DNA of 64,000 nucleotides from Hygrophila difformis (taxonomy: Eukaryota; Streptophyta; Magnoliopsida; Lamiales; Acanthaceae), in the NCBI GenBank assembly GCA_030278955.1, contig JAOANR010000009.1, positions 33,519,504 to 33,583,503 of the forward strand, read 5' to 3'. This document shows, piece after piece, positions 23,900 to 35,756 of the stretch. The position numbers and the translations under genes were made by a program. The notes below the pieces were generated by a model. It was not told where the DNA came from, ran no database searches, and worked only from the letters and a program-made list of their open reading frames with translations. Within the stretch, counting starts at the first letter, position 1. The number at the start of each line of letters is the position of its first letter.

Positions 23900-26121
23900 T
23901 ACGTGGGCCTGTAAAAATTGTTAGGAACAAAAGGAAAACATGGCCCAAAAGCATATAAAAACAAATGAGAGTAAAAGCTTAGGCCCAGAATTGTTCTAAG
24001 TATATCAAACTTATCTCCTTCCATTACAATAGTCAGGATGTCTGGTCGTTGCTCTGACGATCCTACATGTTGAATGTCACATATGTTATCTTCAACTAAA
24101 TCTCTTATAAAATGGTATCTTATATCAATGTGTTTGCTCATATTATGAAGAACTGGATTCTTAGACATATTTATTGCACTGGTGTTGTCACAGAGTTCCA
24201 AGAACTTCTTTTGAATGACTCCATAGTCTGCCAAAGTTTGCTTCATCCACATCAACTGAGAGCAGCAACATGTAGCAGCTATATACTCTGCCTCGGCAGT
24301 AGAAAGAGCAACTATGTTCTGTTTCCTTGAATACCAACTAACTAAGTTATTCCCAAGATAGAAACATCCACCGGTAGTTGATCTTCTATCATCACAGCTT
24401 CCTGCCCAATCAGAGTCTGTGTATCCTATGAGATCTACATATGATCTTTTAGGGTACTAAATTCCAAGACCAATGGTTCCCTTAATGTATCTCATAATCC
24501 TCTTGGCTGCCTTGAGATGTGTTTCCTTAGGTTGTGACTGAAATCTAGCACAAACACCTGTACTATAAGAGATGTCGGGTCTGGTAGGTCTGGTAGCTGT
24601 TAGGTAGAGAAGACTACTTATCATACTTCTGTATAGTTTCTGATCAACATCTTTGCTGGTATCATTCTTAGAAAGTTTCTCATGTAGTCCAAGTGGTGTC
24701 ATGACAATTTTGTTATCCTCTAAATTGAACTTCTTAAGCATGTTGATAGCATATTTCTCTTGTGACAGAAAAATACCATCTTTTTCTTACTTAATTTGCA
24801 ATCGAAGAAAGTAATGTAACTCTTCAAGCATGCTCATCTTGAATTCAGTCTTCATGGCATGTACAAAACTATTTCTGAGATCAACTGAGGTAGAACCGAA
24901 GATTATATCATCTACATAGACCTGAACAACCATAATATCATTTTCTGTGTGCTTTATGAACAGGGTTTTGTCCACATTCCCTCTGATATATCCTTTGTTA
25001 ACCAAAAACTGTGACAGCCTTTCATACCAAGCACGGGGTGCTTTCTTAAGTCCATATAAAGCTCCTTTGACTCTGTAAACCTAATTTGGATATCTGTAAT
25101 TAGGGGTAAATGAGACTGATAGGCTCGTAAAATATTCGGGCTAGACTCGTTCAAAGCTCGACCAAAGCTCGACTCGAAAAGGTTCGGCTCGATTCGAGAT
25201 CTGCTTGAATATTAATGAGCTCAAGCCGGGCTAACTAATACTCGGCTCGAAAGCTCGATAATAGGCTCGAATATATTATATATATATTATTTCTTTCTTA
25301 AAAATATAGTATATTTTCTTTCTTAACAAATGTGAGGAAGAGGAAGTCCAACAGTAAATTCACTCCTCCTTTTATACTTCGTACATTATATTTTACTAGG
25401 GTTAATACTAAATAAAAAAAAAACTAAATCCCAATCTCCTTCCAAATTGGGACTATTATAAGGAATTATGATTAGTTTAATATATTTCTACATAACTCCG
25501 TCTTTCAAGTTTTTAAGCTCATTAATGAATAATATAAAATTTTTTAGTCTTGAGTCCAATGTGGTCTAGGGATACCTGGTAATAAAAAAAAACAAAAACT
25601 GAAATTTATGTCGAGCTTTTTTGGCCCTTCGAGCCGAGCTCGAGCTTCAATATATTGTGTCGAGCTCGAGCCGAGCTCATTTTTGAAGCTCGTCGAGCTT
25701 CGAGCTCGAGCCAAGCCGAACTTACACTTAACCGAGCCGAGCTCGAGCTCGGCTCGAGCTTCCCTGATAAGGCTCGAGCTCGGCTCGGCTCGTTTACACC
25801 CCTATCTGTAATCTTCAAAACCAACAGGTTGGGCTACATAGCTTTCTTCCTTTATCCTCCAATTGAGAAAAGCTGTCTTGATATCCATCTGATACAACTT
25901 GAAGTTAAGACAAGAGGCAATTGAAGAAAGAATTCTTACTGCTTCCATTCTAGCTACTGGTGTATATGTCTCTCCATGGTCTAATCTTTCAATTTGTGTA
26001 AACCCTTGTGCTACCAACCTAGCTTTATTCCTCACAATGTTACCTTGCTCATCTGTCATATTTCTGAATATCCATTTGGTTCCAATAACATTGATGTTGT
26101 CAGGAGGTGGTACTAACTATT
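23900..26121 (-). pseudogene. Copia-1 RT-RNase H, broken
   Basis: Minus-strand order: RT start (NKARLVAQGFTQIE near 26020), MDIKTAFLN near 25890, then a MITE, then RT with the catalytic YVDD (VYVDDIIFGS near 24900), the RT tail (TRPTRPDISYSTGVCAR near 24580) and RNase H (NTSAINMSKNPVLHNMSKHI near 24150). The frame is broken by the 704 bp MITE and by stop codons near 24790 and 24455. It copied genomic RNA and removed the template in the live ancestor. Confidence 0.85.
25101..25804. mobile_element. hAT-type non-autonomous element (MITE) in Copia-1 RT
   Basis: Termini are TAGGGGTAAA on the left and TTTACACCCCTA on the right (reverse complement TAGGGGTGTAAA). It is flanked by perfect 8 bp direct repeats TCTGTAAT at 25093-25100 and 25805-25812. 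An 8 bp target duplication with TAGGGGTGTAAA-type ends fits the hAT superfamily. The interior is rich in GAGCTCG/GGCTCGA runs near both ends and has no transposase. RT coding sequence continues on both sides. Confidence 0.85.
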
Positions 26122-26472
26122 AGGTAATGAGGTTTTTCGGTTATTCTTTCACCCATTACATTGCTACTTCAATTCGTTTGCCTTGGATCGTTATTATATT
26201 CAACATTGTTGAGTTCATTTCGTTAGACTAAACACGAAGTTTACGTTGATGGGAGACACATTAGCTCTATATTTGTTCTGATTTATCAACTTTTTAGTGT
26301 TTTGAGTTGCATATTTACAATTGTAACACTGTAGTAGTTCTTATTAGTTGCTTCATATGTGTTGATTACTCTTTTTTCAATGATTTATTACATTAATTCA
26401 ACAGTTTGTTCTGTTTTATCAACTTTTAGTGTTTCGAGTAGCATATATGAAATTGTAACACTCGATGATTTC
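26122..26472 (+). other. Unassigned DNA upstream of host gene fragments
   Basis: The copia match stops at ~26121. I see no domain, repeat or Helitron 5' end here. It may be intron or flank of the captured fragment. Confidence 0.3.
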
Positions 26473-26881
26473 CAGGTTTGTTCACGTGCCCGCATGCACC
26501 GTTGTGCCCACATGCACTATTGGCATGGGCTCTTGCAGGATCTGATCAGCCGGGAAGGTCTGTTTCTGGAAACTGCTTGCATTCTTGTTGACGGTTTGGC
26601 GATCCTTATATGGCCACTCGTTGTCACCATGAGCATTGTAATGGCTGTATTAACGAGCTTCTTCATCGGGCTGTATGCATCCGTCGTAGTGTGCCATGTC
26701 AGTGTCTATCTGGTTATCTATCTCTAATCCAATCATCGCTTTCAGATTTTACCAAGTCTCTGTGAATGCAGGAAAGAACCTTCCGACGAGGAGTTGCTTA
26801 TGTGATTGCCATGGTGGCTGAATTCGACGAGTACACAAATGATTTGCTGTATCTTCGTGAGGGCTCAATTCTCCCAAAGTA
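26473..26881 (+). pseudogene. Fragment of a multi-pass membrane protein gene (At3g27390-like)
   Basis: Exon-like segment 1 (about 26473-26700) encodes LLQDLISREGLFLETAC, then hydrophobic segments (GLAILIWPLVV, then AVLTSFFIGLYASVVVC). Segment 2 (from ~26771, after an AATGCAG acceptor) encodes RTFRRGVAYVIAMVAEFDEY and LREGSILPK before a stop. I recognise the pattern of the plant family of uncharacterised membrane proteins typified by At3g27390. Only two internal exons remain, with the intron between them, so this is a genomic rather than cDNA-derived fragment. Confidence 0.7.
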
Positions 26882-27599
26882 AATGCTACTGTTGGCTTCT
26901 TTCGTTGTCTATGCTGGTTGTTGTAATATCTTATCGATGCCATCTTGAATCAAGACACTTGATGGCCTTGTCATTCCACTTAAAGCCATTGTCCCTTTAG
27001 GTGTTGGCAATGCAGGTGTGTCCCTCTTCCTCCCTTGTATGGCATTGTTCTTCTCCATGTTATGGCTTTCTGTTGTGTAGGATTTGTGTTTATTTAATGC
27101 TTTAAGTGGGTGATCGCTCATAAATATTTCGTTGTTGCAGTATGTACAATTTTAGTATTCATTAGATTAGATAGCATCTTGTTTGTACTGATTTTGGGTT
27201 TCTTACTTGTGACTGATGCACAAAAATACAGGTTACCATTGTTGTTGTTGCGGTGCCGAAAGGTCTTCGTTGGCTATCAATCTGACTTTAGTTTATTAAC
27301 CATCCTATCATGGATCCTTTGGTTATCGCTATTGTAAATATTCCAGGCACCAACAAAGCAGGGAATTATTATACTTGTATGATTTTCTAACATGGCCTCT
27401 ACTATTAGAGAGAGTTATTTCAAATGTGAATACCTATTTATTTCTTGCTTTTGTGGTGGCATATCATGTTCTTATTCTTGTAGCATGGCATTTAACCCAC
27501 TTGTTATATTACTAAAAATCTAAAACTATTTGCTCTTTGATCATTGTTGATTTGTAATGTTTCTATATTGATATTTATATATTGTGCTTGTAGGATCTT
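26882..27599 (+). other. Unassigned DNA between the two host gene fragments
   Basis: AT-rich, no recognisable coding. Around 27540-27623 and 27640-27755 there is a partial direct duplication sharing TATTGATATTTATATATTG and CTTGAAATTGATGATT, apparently an intron end plus exon start of the downstream gene fragment. Confidence 0.35.
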
Positions 27600-29085
27600 G
27601 AAATTGATGATTCTATGCTGGATCATTGATGATCGCTCTCTTTAATCATTGATGATTTGTAATGTTCCTATATTGATATTTATATATTGTGCTCGTAGGA
27701 TATTTATCTATGGTTGGAGCTTCAGGATCTTGAAATTGATGATTTATGCTGGTTTCTCTTGAATTGCCCAGTAAATTTCTTGAAAGTTGTCTTTCCCATG
27801 ACTTCTCCAATAGTACATATGAGACGATTTTAGAGCAGCTAAATGTGCTATTATTTCCAACCTTGACGAGGCATGCGCAATGAGCATCTTATCAAGTGTA
27901 AGCTCAATGTTCATGTTCCTTTTTCTCGGTTCCAATTTTATTTATTTATTTAGTTATTTATTTTTTGTTTTCCCTATGTGATTTTTGTTGCCCTTGCTCT
28001 GCATATTTCTCACACGATCCACATGGTGAATCAATGTAATGGAATGTTTTTCCATCCTTTTGCTTATGATTGATTTTATGTTTCTCCTGGTATTGCACCA
28101 GAATTTGCTCGCACTTGGCCTCCGCGGAAATAATCTTGAGAGCTCAGAAAGTGTGGTAAAGGTGGTGACTCAATTCAAATCACTTAGAGCTCTATGGCTG
28201 AACTATAATCCAATCACAAATGCTAGGTAAGTCTCCATGTTCATGGAAATATGATAATCATATATTGCGAGCATGATATTCATGAATTTTGTCAGGACTC
28301 GGAATTTTAAAACATTTACCATTTCTTTTCAAGTGGTAAATACTTGGAAGATACCATTGTGCAAAATTGCCTTGTACTGGAAATCTACAGCTCTTGTCTC
28401 ACTCCCAATTGTGGAAAGTGGCCTTAGGATTTTGTGGAGGATTATATGATGAAGACAATCCTGGAGATTCTTGATTCTTGTCAGGGTGATCATTCATTGC
28501 AAGACATTGCATCTCTTGACCTTTCAAATAGGGGCATTCACAATCTCATAGCTGAGGTGGGCATTTCCTATAAACTGAACTATATAATCTATAGTATTTC
28601 TTATTCAGTTAATGTACTTGACTTGCATAGTTCATTTCATCAATGCTACCTCCAGGCCTTTTCTCCATCTGAAATGCCCATTCTATCTTACTTAAATCTT
28701 CGTGGAAATCCGTTGGATGAAAAGTCTGTTGATGCACTACTAAAATAACTTGGAGGATTTATCAACTTAAACTGCTCTGGAGGTAGCTTGTCGGACTAAA
28801 AAATTTTTTCCCCCATATTGTAATTGAAAGATCTAATCATGTGTTCATTATCAATAATTTAGGTGGACATTCCTGGACCTCTTGGAGAGAATGCTTTTGA
28901 TATTATTGAAGCTCTGCCTAGACTCTCTCTATTGAATGGACTCAGTACTTCCAAAATTTTTGAATCAGAGAAGACCATTGTTGATTCAGTGTTAAAACCT
29001 CGCCTTCCTGAGTGAAATGCTGGAGAATCTCTATTAGTGAAATGCTTGTTGATGAAGAAAAGATAGATGAAGACCCTGTATGGTA
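27600..29085 (+). pseudogene. Fragment of a tubulin-tyrosine-ligase-like 12 (TTLL12) gene
   Basis: Exon-like blocks with introns retained: around 27670-27790 (LEIDD, then VSLELPSKF); 28102-28227, a leucine-rich repeat (LLALGLRGNNLESSE, FKSLRALWLNYNPI); 28330-28560 (GFCGGLYDEDNPGD, SLDLSNRGIHNLI); 28655-28747 (MPILSYLNLRGNPLDE); and 28862-29080 (VDIPGPLGENAFDIIEALP, then VDEEKIDEDPVWYV in another frame). This matches the N-terminal LRR part of plant TTLL12 proteins such as At1g77550. The SET-like and ligase parts are absent. A stop follows LKPRLPE near 29013 and a frame change comes after it. Confidence 0.7.
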
Positions 29086-29835
29086 TGTAGTCAGTGCCTA
29101 TAACCTCAAGTTTTGATATAAGGGTTGAATATTGGTATAACTGTATTAAACAGTTTCTTTGTGAAGCAATTAATGTTTACCTCATTCTTCCCTTACTATA
29201 TGTATTCATTTGATTAACCAGTAGGCCTATAAATGACAATATTTCTGTAGCACAAAACCGAGGAAAATAATTTCAGTAATGGCTTAGCCTAGACCGAACT
29301 GCTTAATCGTTACAACATGAGTAATTTATGAAATTGTTAAAAGTTGTATCACTATATTGAGTTAAGTTCTACAAAGTCCATTTTTCTGAGCATGGTGGGC
29401 ATCGCGTCTTAAGCCACTGGGAGACATGAAGGAATTTAAAATTCGTCAAAGCCATGGTAGGTACTTTAGCTCACTATTATGATTGCATATTCTGTTGCTG
29501 GCTGTAGTTATTACAGCATATTTGCTATGAGTGCAAGAGTGGCTTTATGTGGAGTATGAGTACTAGGAGAAGGATTAGGCCAATAAAAACAAGCCGTTAG
29601 AATGTAACAGGTTTAATGTTATACTCCTACTTTACAACATATATCAAAACTTTTTACACACACCTACAAATTTAAAATATTACCTACAAATGAATCATAC
29701 CAAATTCCCTCTTCCAAAAAATTTCTCTGGCTTCGGCTCCGCCAAAAAGAAATAAAAAAAAACCTTCCAAAAAATTACCTTCCAAAAACATACAATTATT
29801 TCTTTCCCCCACGGGCGGTTGTACCCCCTCGGCTC
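29086..29835 (+). other. Probable intron remnant and Helitron tail, no gene
   Basis: Begins with GTATGTAG, a plausible donor after the last TTLL12-like exon. No further exon is convincing. It ends in C-rich sequence leading into the Helitron terminus. Confidence 0.35.
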
Positions 29836-29866
29836 GCTGTGCATTTGCACAGCTTCTCCAGCTAGT
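29836..29866 (+). mobile_element. Helitron-type 3' terminus
   Basis: A perfect hairpin (GCTGTGCA, TT, TGCACAGC; 29836-29853) is followed 8 bases later by CTAG (29862-29865) and a T. A GC-containing hairpin ~8-12 nt before CTRR, with insertion before T, is the diagnostic Helitron 3' end. Helitrons capture genomic gene fragments with introns, which fits the two fragments just upstream. The 5' TC end was not located, so the element's extent is unknown. Confidence 0.55.
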
Positions 29867-29999
29867 AATAGTTATATATGTAAAAAAACAAGATTTAAGT
29901 GCAATGATGACCTGAAAGAATCATTATGATGTAGAAGCATAGGGATAAACTAGTCATGTAAACTAGTTCAAACACCTTTTGTGGACACGTTATTCAGTT

Positions 30000-30870
30000 T
30001 TAAAATAATAAGCATCGGAATAAATATGAACTGAAAAATAAACGAACTCAGAGATTTGTTGACCCAGTTCGGCACAAGCCTACATCTGGGGGATACCAAT
30101 CCAGGAGGTTTCACTACTTGTTTAACTCGATCCACGATCCAAACAATAGTGTTTCAATTTTCCCAACTCCAATCTCCAAGCAGTTGAATTGTCGAACCAA
30201 AACACTCCCTTGTTTTGGTAAAGATCTCCCCGACCTTACTCCAATTCCTTGAAGGCCCCTCCTTCAAGTTACCCTTGGTCGAAACCTGTTGGCAAACCCT
30301 CCTTCAAGAGTTGTTTTCTTTTAAGCTCGTGTATTGACGACTCCTTGGAATACTTTGACTGAATTCGTCGACTTCAATCAAGATCGTAGTAGCACACTCT
30401 TCGATCTATTCACTCAAGGTCGTGATGATCGAATACTTCCTTCAGTAAGATGTAATCGCGAACACGGAAGGAATGAATTTTCTCACGTCAGAAGGAATAC
30501 TCAAATGGCTTCAGAGATAATGAAATCAAAAGTCGTGAATATTCACTCCTTGGCCTGAGTATTTGAAGTGAGTGAAATCTCCATTCTAAGGTAAGATATT
30601 GTTTCCACAACTCTTCCTTCCTAGAGAATGGAGTTGCCCGGAATAGGAGATATTTGTTGCCATAATCCTTGAACACGATCCGGGCAAGAGATTATCTGAC
30701 CGTTGAAGATGATTTCATGCAGATTAGCCAGCTTCTCCTTCCTTGAATAGTTTGTCGGATAAAAGTGTGGTTGGTTCGAGAACGTACTCCAGACATCGGT
30801 TGTGAACACATTTGCTCAAAACTAATTCCCAATAATAGGTGATATGGTAGTTTAAGTGCAAGCCTGATGT
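30000..30870 (-). repeat. Isolated copia LTR fragment
   Basis: On the minus strand it carries GGATTGGTATCCCCCAGATG followed by GAACTGGGTCAACAAATC, the signature shared with the three other copia LTRs in the window. No gag, pol or primer site adjoins it, so it is a solo or truncated LTR. Borders are approximate. Confidence 0.5.
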
Positions 30871-31493
30871 ATTTTTTAGATAACCATGTTTTTATGTATT
30901 TTGTAGACAATATTTATAGGGTTCCTCTTGTATATTATTAATGTTTTTTTTTTTATAAATTGTGGGGAAAATTATTTCAGATGACATTAGTTAATTGGGG
31001 CTTAAAAATACTTATTCACTAAAAATAATGGACACTATTTGAAATAAATTGTGTATAATTTCGCATAGAATAACCAAAAAGAATGCAGACTATTTAAAAA
31101 ATATTGAATAATTGCAAATGACTTATTAATTAGAAAGGATGCATAACATTTTATAGTTTTGCTTATATGATAATTACTATGATCAAAAAGTTTTGATATG
31201 CACACAAAATCTACACAAAGATAAATGTAGAAGTACTTTTTGATAGAAGTATTTTTTTAGAGATGCATCTGTAGGTAGGGAGGTATTTGGTTGGTGCGGT
31301 GTTTTAGAGATGCATCTGGTTGGGAAGATGTTTTCAACGAAGTGAATGTTTAGGGATGCATCTGTGTTTGTGTTTATGTTAAAAATTCCAGACATTGTTT
31401 GTATTATATTTTCCATAAAAATGGCAAAGCCTAATAATAACGGACGGTACTACATTATTATGTAGAAAAGAAAAATGTGTAAAGCTTAAATAG
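30871..31493 (+). other. AT-rich spacer with a short imperfect repeat
   Basis: GATGCATCTG recurs at about 31262, 31310 and 31354 with TTTAGAGAT or TTTAGGGAT in front. No coding capacity. It ends at the Copia-2 LTR, with AATAG as the five flanking bases. Confidence 0.4.
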
Positions 31494-32338
31494 TGTTGTT
31501 ATCACTAACTAGCTCCTATGCAGATGAAGTAGTTCCATGGTTGTTGAAACTACGCTAGAACGACCTGAGCAGTTACAGACAGACATGTGCGACAGTTATT
31601 TGATATGTGCGCGTGTCTAACCGACCCAAGAGGATCTAATTCGTGCTTCTGAGTTTATATACCTGTGTTTAGACCCTCTGTAATTAGTTTTGAGTTTTAT
31701 TGAGTAGTAATTTTCAATTTTGAGAGATTTTGTGAGTCGGTTATTCTCTAGCTTTTCATAGATTGATTCTTGGAGAGATTAGAAAATCCCTTGATTAGAT
31801 TTCTGCACTTTTAGAAGATCTTTCATTTCATCATCAAGGTCTGCGTTGAATTTGCTTCGATAAGTTCATCTTGTTGAAGAAACACGTTTCTACATTTTTT
31901 GTGTTTCAAAGTCGTCTTGGCGAAGAGGCTTTGAAGGAATCTGAAGGAGAGGATTCAGGATATTTGCTACACCTGATTTCCAAGACTTGAAGATCAAAAC
32001 AATTGGAGGTTACTTGTTTGGCCTGACTGTCCGAGGATCGGTGTTGTGAGGGAGTCCAGACAACGATCAATCTGCAGACTGTAAGTCGTGTGAGATAGAG
32101 TCAGTTCCTTGATTGTTTGATTGTTTTAGTCTTAGTTTTCTTGAGTGATAGTATTAGAGCCTGGATTGGAATCCCCCAGACGTAGATCCGTTGGATCGAA
32201 CTGGGTTACCAAATTTGTGTGTCATTACTTTCCGCTGCATTACACTTTCTGCACACGCACACTATCGTTCACAAGTCGTTTTAACTACCGCTCGACTACG
32301 CGCTTAACACAAGATTTCAATATTATCTGGGACCAACA
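31494..32338 (+). repeat. Copia-2 5' LTR (845 bp)
   Basis: Starts TGTTGTTATCAC and ends GGGACCAACA, two bases before the primer site. It carries GGAATCCCCCAGACGTAG and GAACTGGGTTACCAAAT at 32169-32217. It differs from the 3' copy at about 18 sites over the 778 bp that can be compared. Confidence 0.9.
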
Positions 32339-32340
32339 AT

Positions 32341-32352
32341 TGGTATCAGAGC
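32341..32352 (+). other. Copia-2 primer binding site (initiator tRNA-Met)
   Basis: TGGTATCAGAGC, complementary to the 3' end of initiator tRNA-Met, two bases after the LTR. Confidence 0.9.
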
Positions 32353-32398
32353 AGCAGACTCTGACGTATTAGAGGCGATCTGAAGAAATCTTGACAAG

Positions 32399-34305
32399 AT
32401 GAGTAGAGAAGGCGCATCACTTTCAAGACAACCATTGTTCGATGGCACTAACTACAGATATTGGAGAACTCGGATGAAGATTCATCTAATGGCCCTTGGA
32501 GATGAAGTATGGGACACAGTCGAGACAGCCTGGCAACCCCCAACTCGACCACAGACTGCTCCAGCAGGTTCTACAGAACCACCTGGTAGTCGGCCAGCAA
32601 CCAAGGCTGAATATACTCAAGGTGAAAAAGATGTCAAGAAAGGAAACTATACTGCCCTAAATGCGATTTTCAGTGCTATGGACGAGACGCAGTTCCAACT
32701 AGTCACCAACCACACACTAGCTCATGATGCATGGAAAACTCTAGAGGTGATGTATGAAGGTTCTGAGGATGTTCGAGCTACCAAGTTACAGCGAGTTCGA
32801 CCATGTTCGAGAATCTGAAGATGAATAAGGACGAATCGATTTCAACCTATTACGGGAGGTTCAAAGACATTGTAAATCAAGCCTATTCCTTGGGATTGAT
32901 TTATGATAATTAAAAACTAGTTCGAAAGATGTTGAGGACTCTCACCAAGAAGTATGCCCCGAAGGTTGCTACATTGGAAGAATTGGATAAGTTGAACACT
33001 ATTACCTTGGATGGTTTAGTTGGAATTCTTCAAACCTATGAAATGAATCACTTGGAAGAAGAACTACCAAGAACCATTGCTCTAAATATTGAAGAAGATT
33101 CTGGAGATAGTTCTGAAGATGAGGTAGTCCACTTAATGAAGAAATTGAGCAGACTGCTTCAAGAAAGAACGAACAAAAGAAAGACTCAAGATCACAGTTC
33201 TGATGATGTTCAGACGACTGACAGACCACCCCACAGAGATTCTAAAAGAAAAGAGAGCAGTAAAAGTGATCGATCAGATAGAAAAAGCAAAAATCATGAG
33301 AAGCCTGACAAATTCACTTCTGTGATATGCCATGAATGTGGAGGAACGGGACACTTTAAATCTGAATGTGCCACGGCCAAAAGGAATGAAATGAAGGCAA
33401 AGAAAGCATTGCAAGCAACCCTCAATGATCGAGATGACGATGAAACTCCTAAGGATCAGATCAGTGACACAGAAGAAGTCGTTGCATTTACGTTGAGAAA
33501 TGCAAGCCTCACTCCATTGGAAGGTATAATCAAATCAATATGTTTTTCACCTAAAAAAGATTCTTCTGATTCAGGTGACAGTGATGATGAGTATGATCAA
33601 CTACTTGCTGACTACAATGAGCTTAAAGAAGAATTCGAAGCTGCTATTCGGGAAAATAAGAAGTTGTTGGGACAACTCGCGGACGTCGGAATTTCCTATG
33701 ATGAAGAAGTCGAGAAGAATGAAGTAATACAAAATGAACTAGATTCCTTGAAGAGGCAGAATGATAAGCTTAAAGCCCAAAATTCTGATTTGCAAAAGGA
33801 GTTAGATGATTTGAAACTCAAGAACGATGATTTACAAAAGGTAAACAAAGGTAAAAGTGCTCTTGATGAAATTCTAACTTCTGGAAAACGTTTTGGAGAT
33901 CAAACAGGTATAGGTTATAAGAAGAAATCAACTTCAAGCATTACCATGTTCGTAAGTGGAGGATACTTCACTTCACAATACAAGGAGACTGGCAGTGACG
34001 ATGTTACAACACCGTCCAGACGACGGAAGGACGGCAGTTATTGTCAACTACCTGGACATTCTGCAAACGCATGTATCAGAATAGTACGAGACTTAATGAA
34101 TGGTCGAGCTGTTGTTTGGCCAACCAAGGAACTTCGAAAAAGGATCAGAGTACAAAGAGTATGGATTCCAAAGAAGAAAAGTCTGCTACCAACAGATGTT
34201 GAGACCACAGGAGAACAACAATTCATATCAACTAAAGAGAATTTCAGACTTATGATTTCAGAGTCAGAAAGGGATGGTATTGGACCAACCCAACACAAAG
34301 TTTGA
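32399..34305 (+). pseudogene. gag: Copia-2 gag, broken by one frameshift and one stop
   Basis: The N-terminus (RQPLFDGTNYRYWRTRMKIH) is the copia gag start. A one-base loss near 32801 shifts the frame and a TAA at 32911-32913 interrupts it; the frame then runs open to 34305. Further features are a Lys/Ser-rich linker, a zinc knuckle CHECGGTGHFKSEC (CX2CX4HX4C) near 33328, a Leu/Lys/Glu coiled coil (~33590-33850), and a second knuckle that has lost its first Cys (YCQLPGHSANAC, near 34041). It ends shortly after VWIPKK, just where protease would begin in Copia-3. Gag forms the particle shell. Confidence 0.85.
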
Positions 34306-34965
34306 ACCGCTTGAGCTTGAGATAAAGATATGTAGCTGTGATGAAGCTGTTACTGAAGTGTCATAATTACTCACAGACTACAGTATCAATGGGTAAAAAG
34401 ATTTTCTTTTTTATTGATATATTTTTGAGCTAATGAATTTTTGATTGCTTGTTTTTAAAGAGACTTTAGGTTATTTCTAATGAACGACACCTATGAGTTT
34501 GATGATTCTTCCATCATGGGGGAGATTTGGTGTTGATGGTATGGTTCTGACTAATAGTAACTGGTAGTCATGACAACTGGGTAACGATATTTCTAAACTT
34601 TTGGATGATTATTTTGGAATGGTTATTGTTAGACAATATTTGTGGATGATTGTTTTTTTTTATGACTACTCTAATTGGATGATTTCTGAACTGAATTACT
34701 TTTGAACTTGCACTATTATTGGTCTGTAATAGTTGTTAGGTAATTCTGATGACTGCTAAACTACTTAGTTCTTATTTGCTCTGATTTTTATATCTGTACT
34801 GTGATTATGCTCTGAATGTTGATGGATGTTGTTTCTGATTCATTTTGATTATTCATTGACATCCTATTTGTGAATCACATGTATTTTGCTCTGATATGAT
34901 CTCTTATACTCTTTGGACTTAGATAGTTTCAACACCTTTTGGTGATGGAATTATCATCTCCACAA
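34306..34965 (+). other. Non-coding remnant between gag and 3' LTR of Copia-2
   Basis: No pol domain is recognisable in any frame. It contains TTCCATCATGGGGGAGATT at about 34510-34528, a second G-rich tract like the true polypurine tract, possibly an internal duplicate of the LTR border. Confidence 0.5.
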
Positions 34966-34978
34966 GAGTGGGGGAGAT
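34966..34978 (+). other. Copia-2 polypurine tract
   Basis: GAGTGGGGGAGAT directly precedes the 3' LTR start TGTTGTTATC. Confidence 0.85.
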
Positions 34979-35756
34979 TGTTGTTATCACTAACTAGCTC
35001 CTGTGCAGATGACGTAGTTCTATGGTTGTTGAAACTACGCTAGAACGACCTTAGCAGTTACAGACAGACATGTGCGACAGTTAATTGACATGTGCGCGTG
35101 TCTAACCGACCCAAGAGGATCTAATTCGTGCTTCTGAGTTTATATACCTGTGTTTAGACCCTCTGTAATTAGTTTTGAGTTTTATTGAGTTGTAATTTTC
35201 AATTTTGAGAGATTTTGTGAGTCGGTTATTCTCTAGCTTTTCATAGATTGATTCTTGGAGAGATTAGAAAATCCCTTTATGAGATTTCTGCACTTTTAGA
35301 AGATCTTTCATTTGATCATCAAGGTCTGCGTTGAATTTGCTTCGATATGTTCATCTTGTTGAAGAAACACGTTTCTACATTTTTTGTGTTTCAAAGTCGT
35401 CTTGGCGAAAAGGCTTTGAAGGAATCTGAAGGAGAGGATTCAGGATATCTGCTACACCTGATTTCCAAAACTTGAAGATCAAAACAATCGGAGGTTACCT
35501 GTTTGGCCTGACTGTCCGAGGATCGGTGTTGTGAGGGAGTCCAGACAACGATCAATCTGCAGACTGTAAGTCGTGTGAGATAGAGTCAGTTCCTTGATTG
35601 TTTGATTGTTTTAGTCTTAGTTTTCTTGAGTGATAGTATTAGAGCCTGGATTGGAATCCCCCAGACGTAGATCTGTTGGATCGAACTGGGTTACCAAATT
35701 TGTGTGTCATTACTTTCCGCTGTATTACACTTTCTGCACACGCACACTATCGTTCA
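34979..35756 (+). repeat. Copia-2 3' LTR, cut by Athila-2
   Basis: Aligns with 31494 onward and ends at ATCGTTCA. The last ~66 bp of the LTR (from ...CAAGTCG in the 5' copy) are displaced beyond Athila-2. GTTCA (35752-35756) is the predicted 5 bp target site. Confidence 0.9.

Larger units (their letters stand above)
20996..26121 (-). mobile_element. Copia-1: SIRE/Maximus-like element, 5' part missing
   Basis: Read on the minus strand: RT, RNase H, an extra ORF after pol, a G-rich polypurine tract and a 3' LTR. An extra ORF after RNase H is typical of the SIRE/Maximus lineage. Integrase, protease, gag and 5' LTR are absent; the match ends near 26121 inside the start of RT. A MITE splits the RT. 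Confidence 0.8.
31494..35756 (+). mobile_element. Copia-2: gag-only SIRE-like element, interrupted by Athila-2
   Basis: 5' LTR, initiator tRNA-Met primer site, gag, ~660 bp of non-coding DNA, polypurine tract and 3' LTR. Protease, integrase, RT and RNase H are entirely absent. The 3' LTR is cut at 35756 exactly where Athila-2 begins with TG. A non-autonomous gag-bearing element of this kind matches the TR-GAG class described in plants. Confidence 0.85.

Noticed and set aside
30334..30910. Short frames in the isolated copia LTR
   Set aside because: No domains; non-coding LTR sequence.
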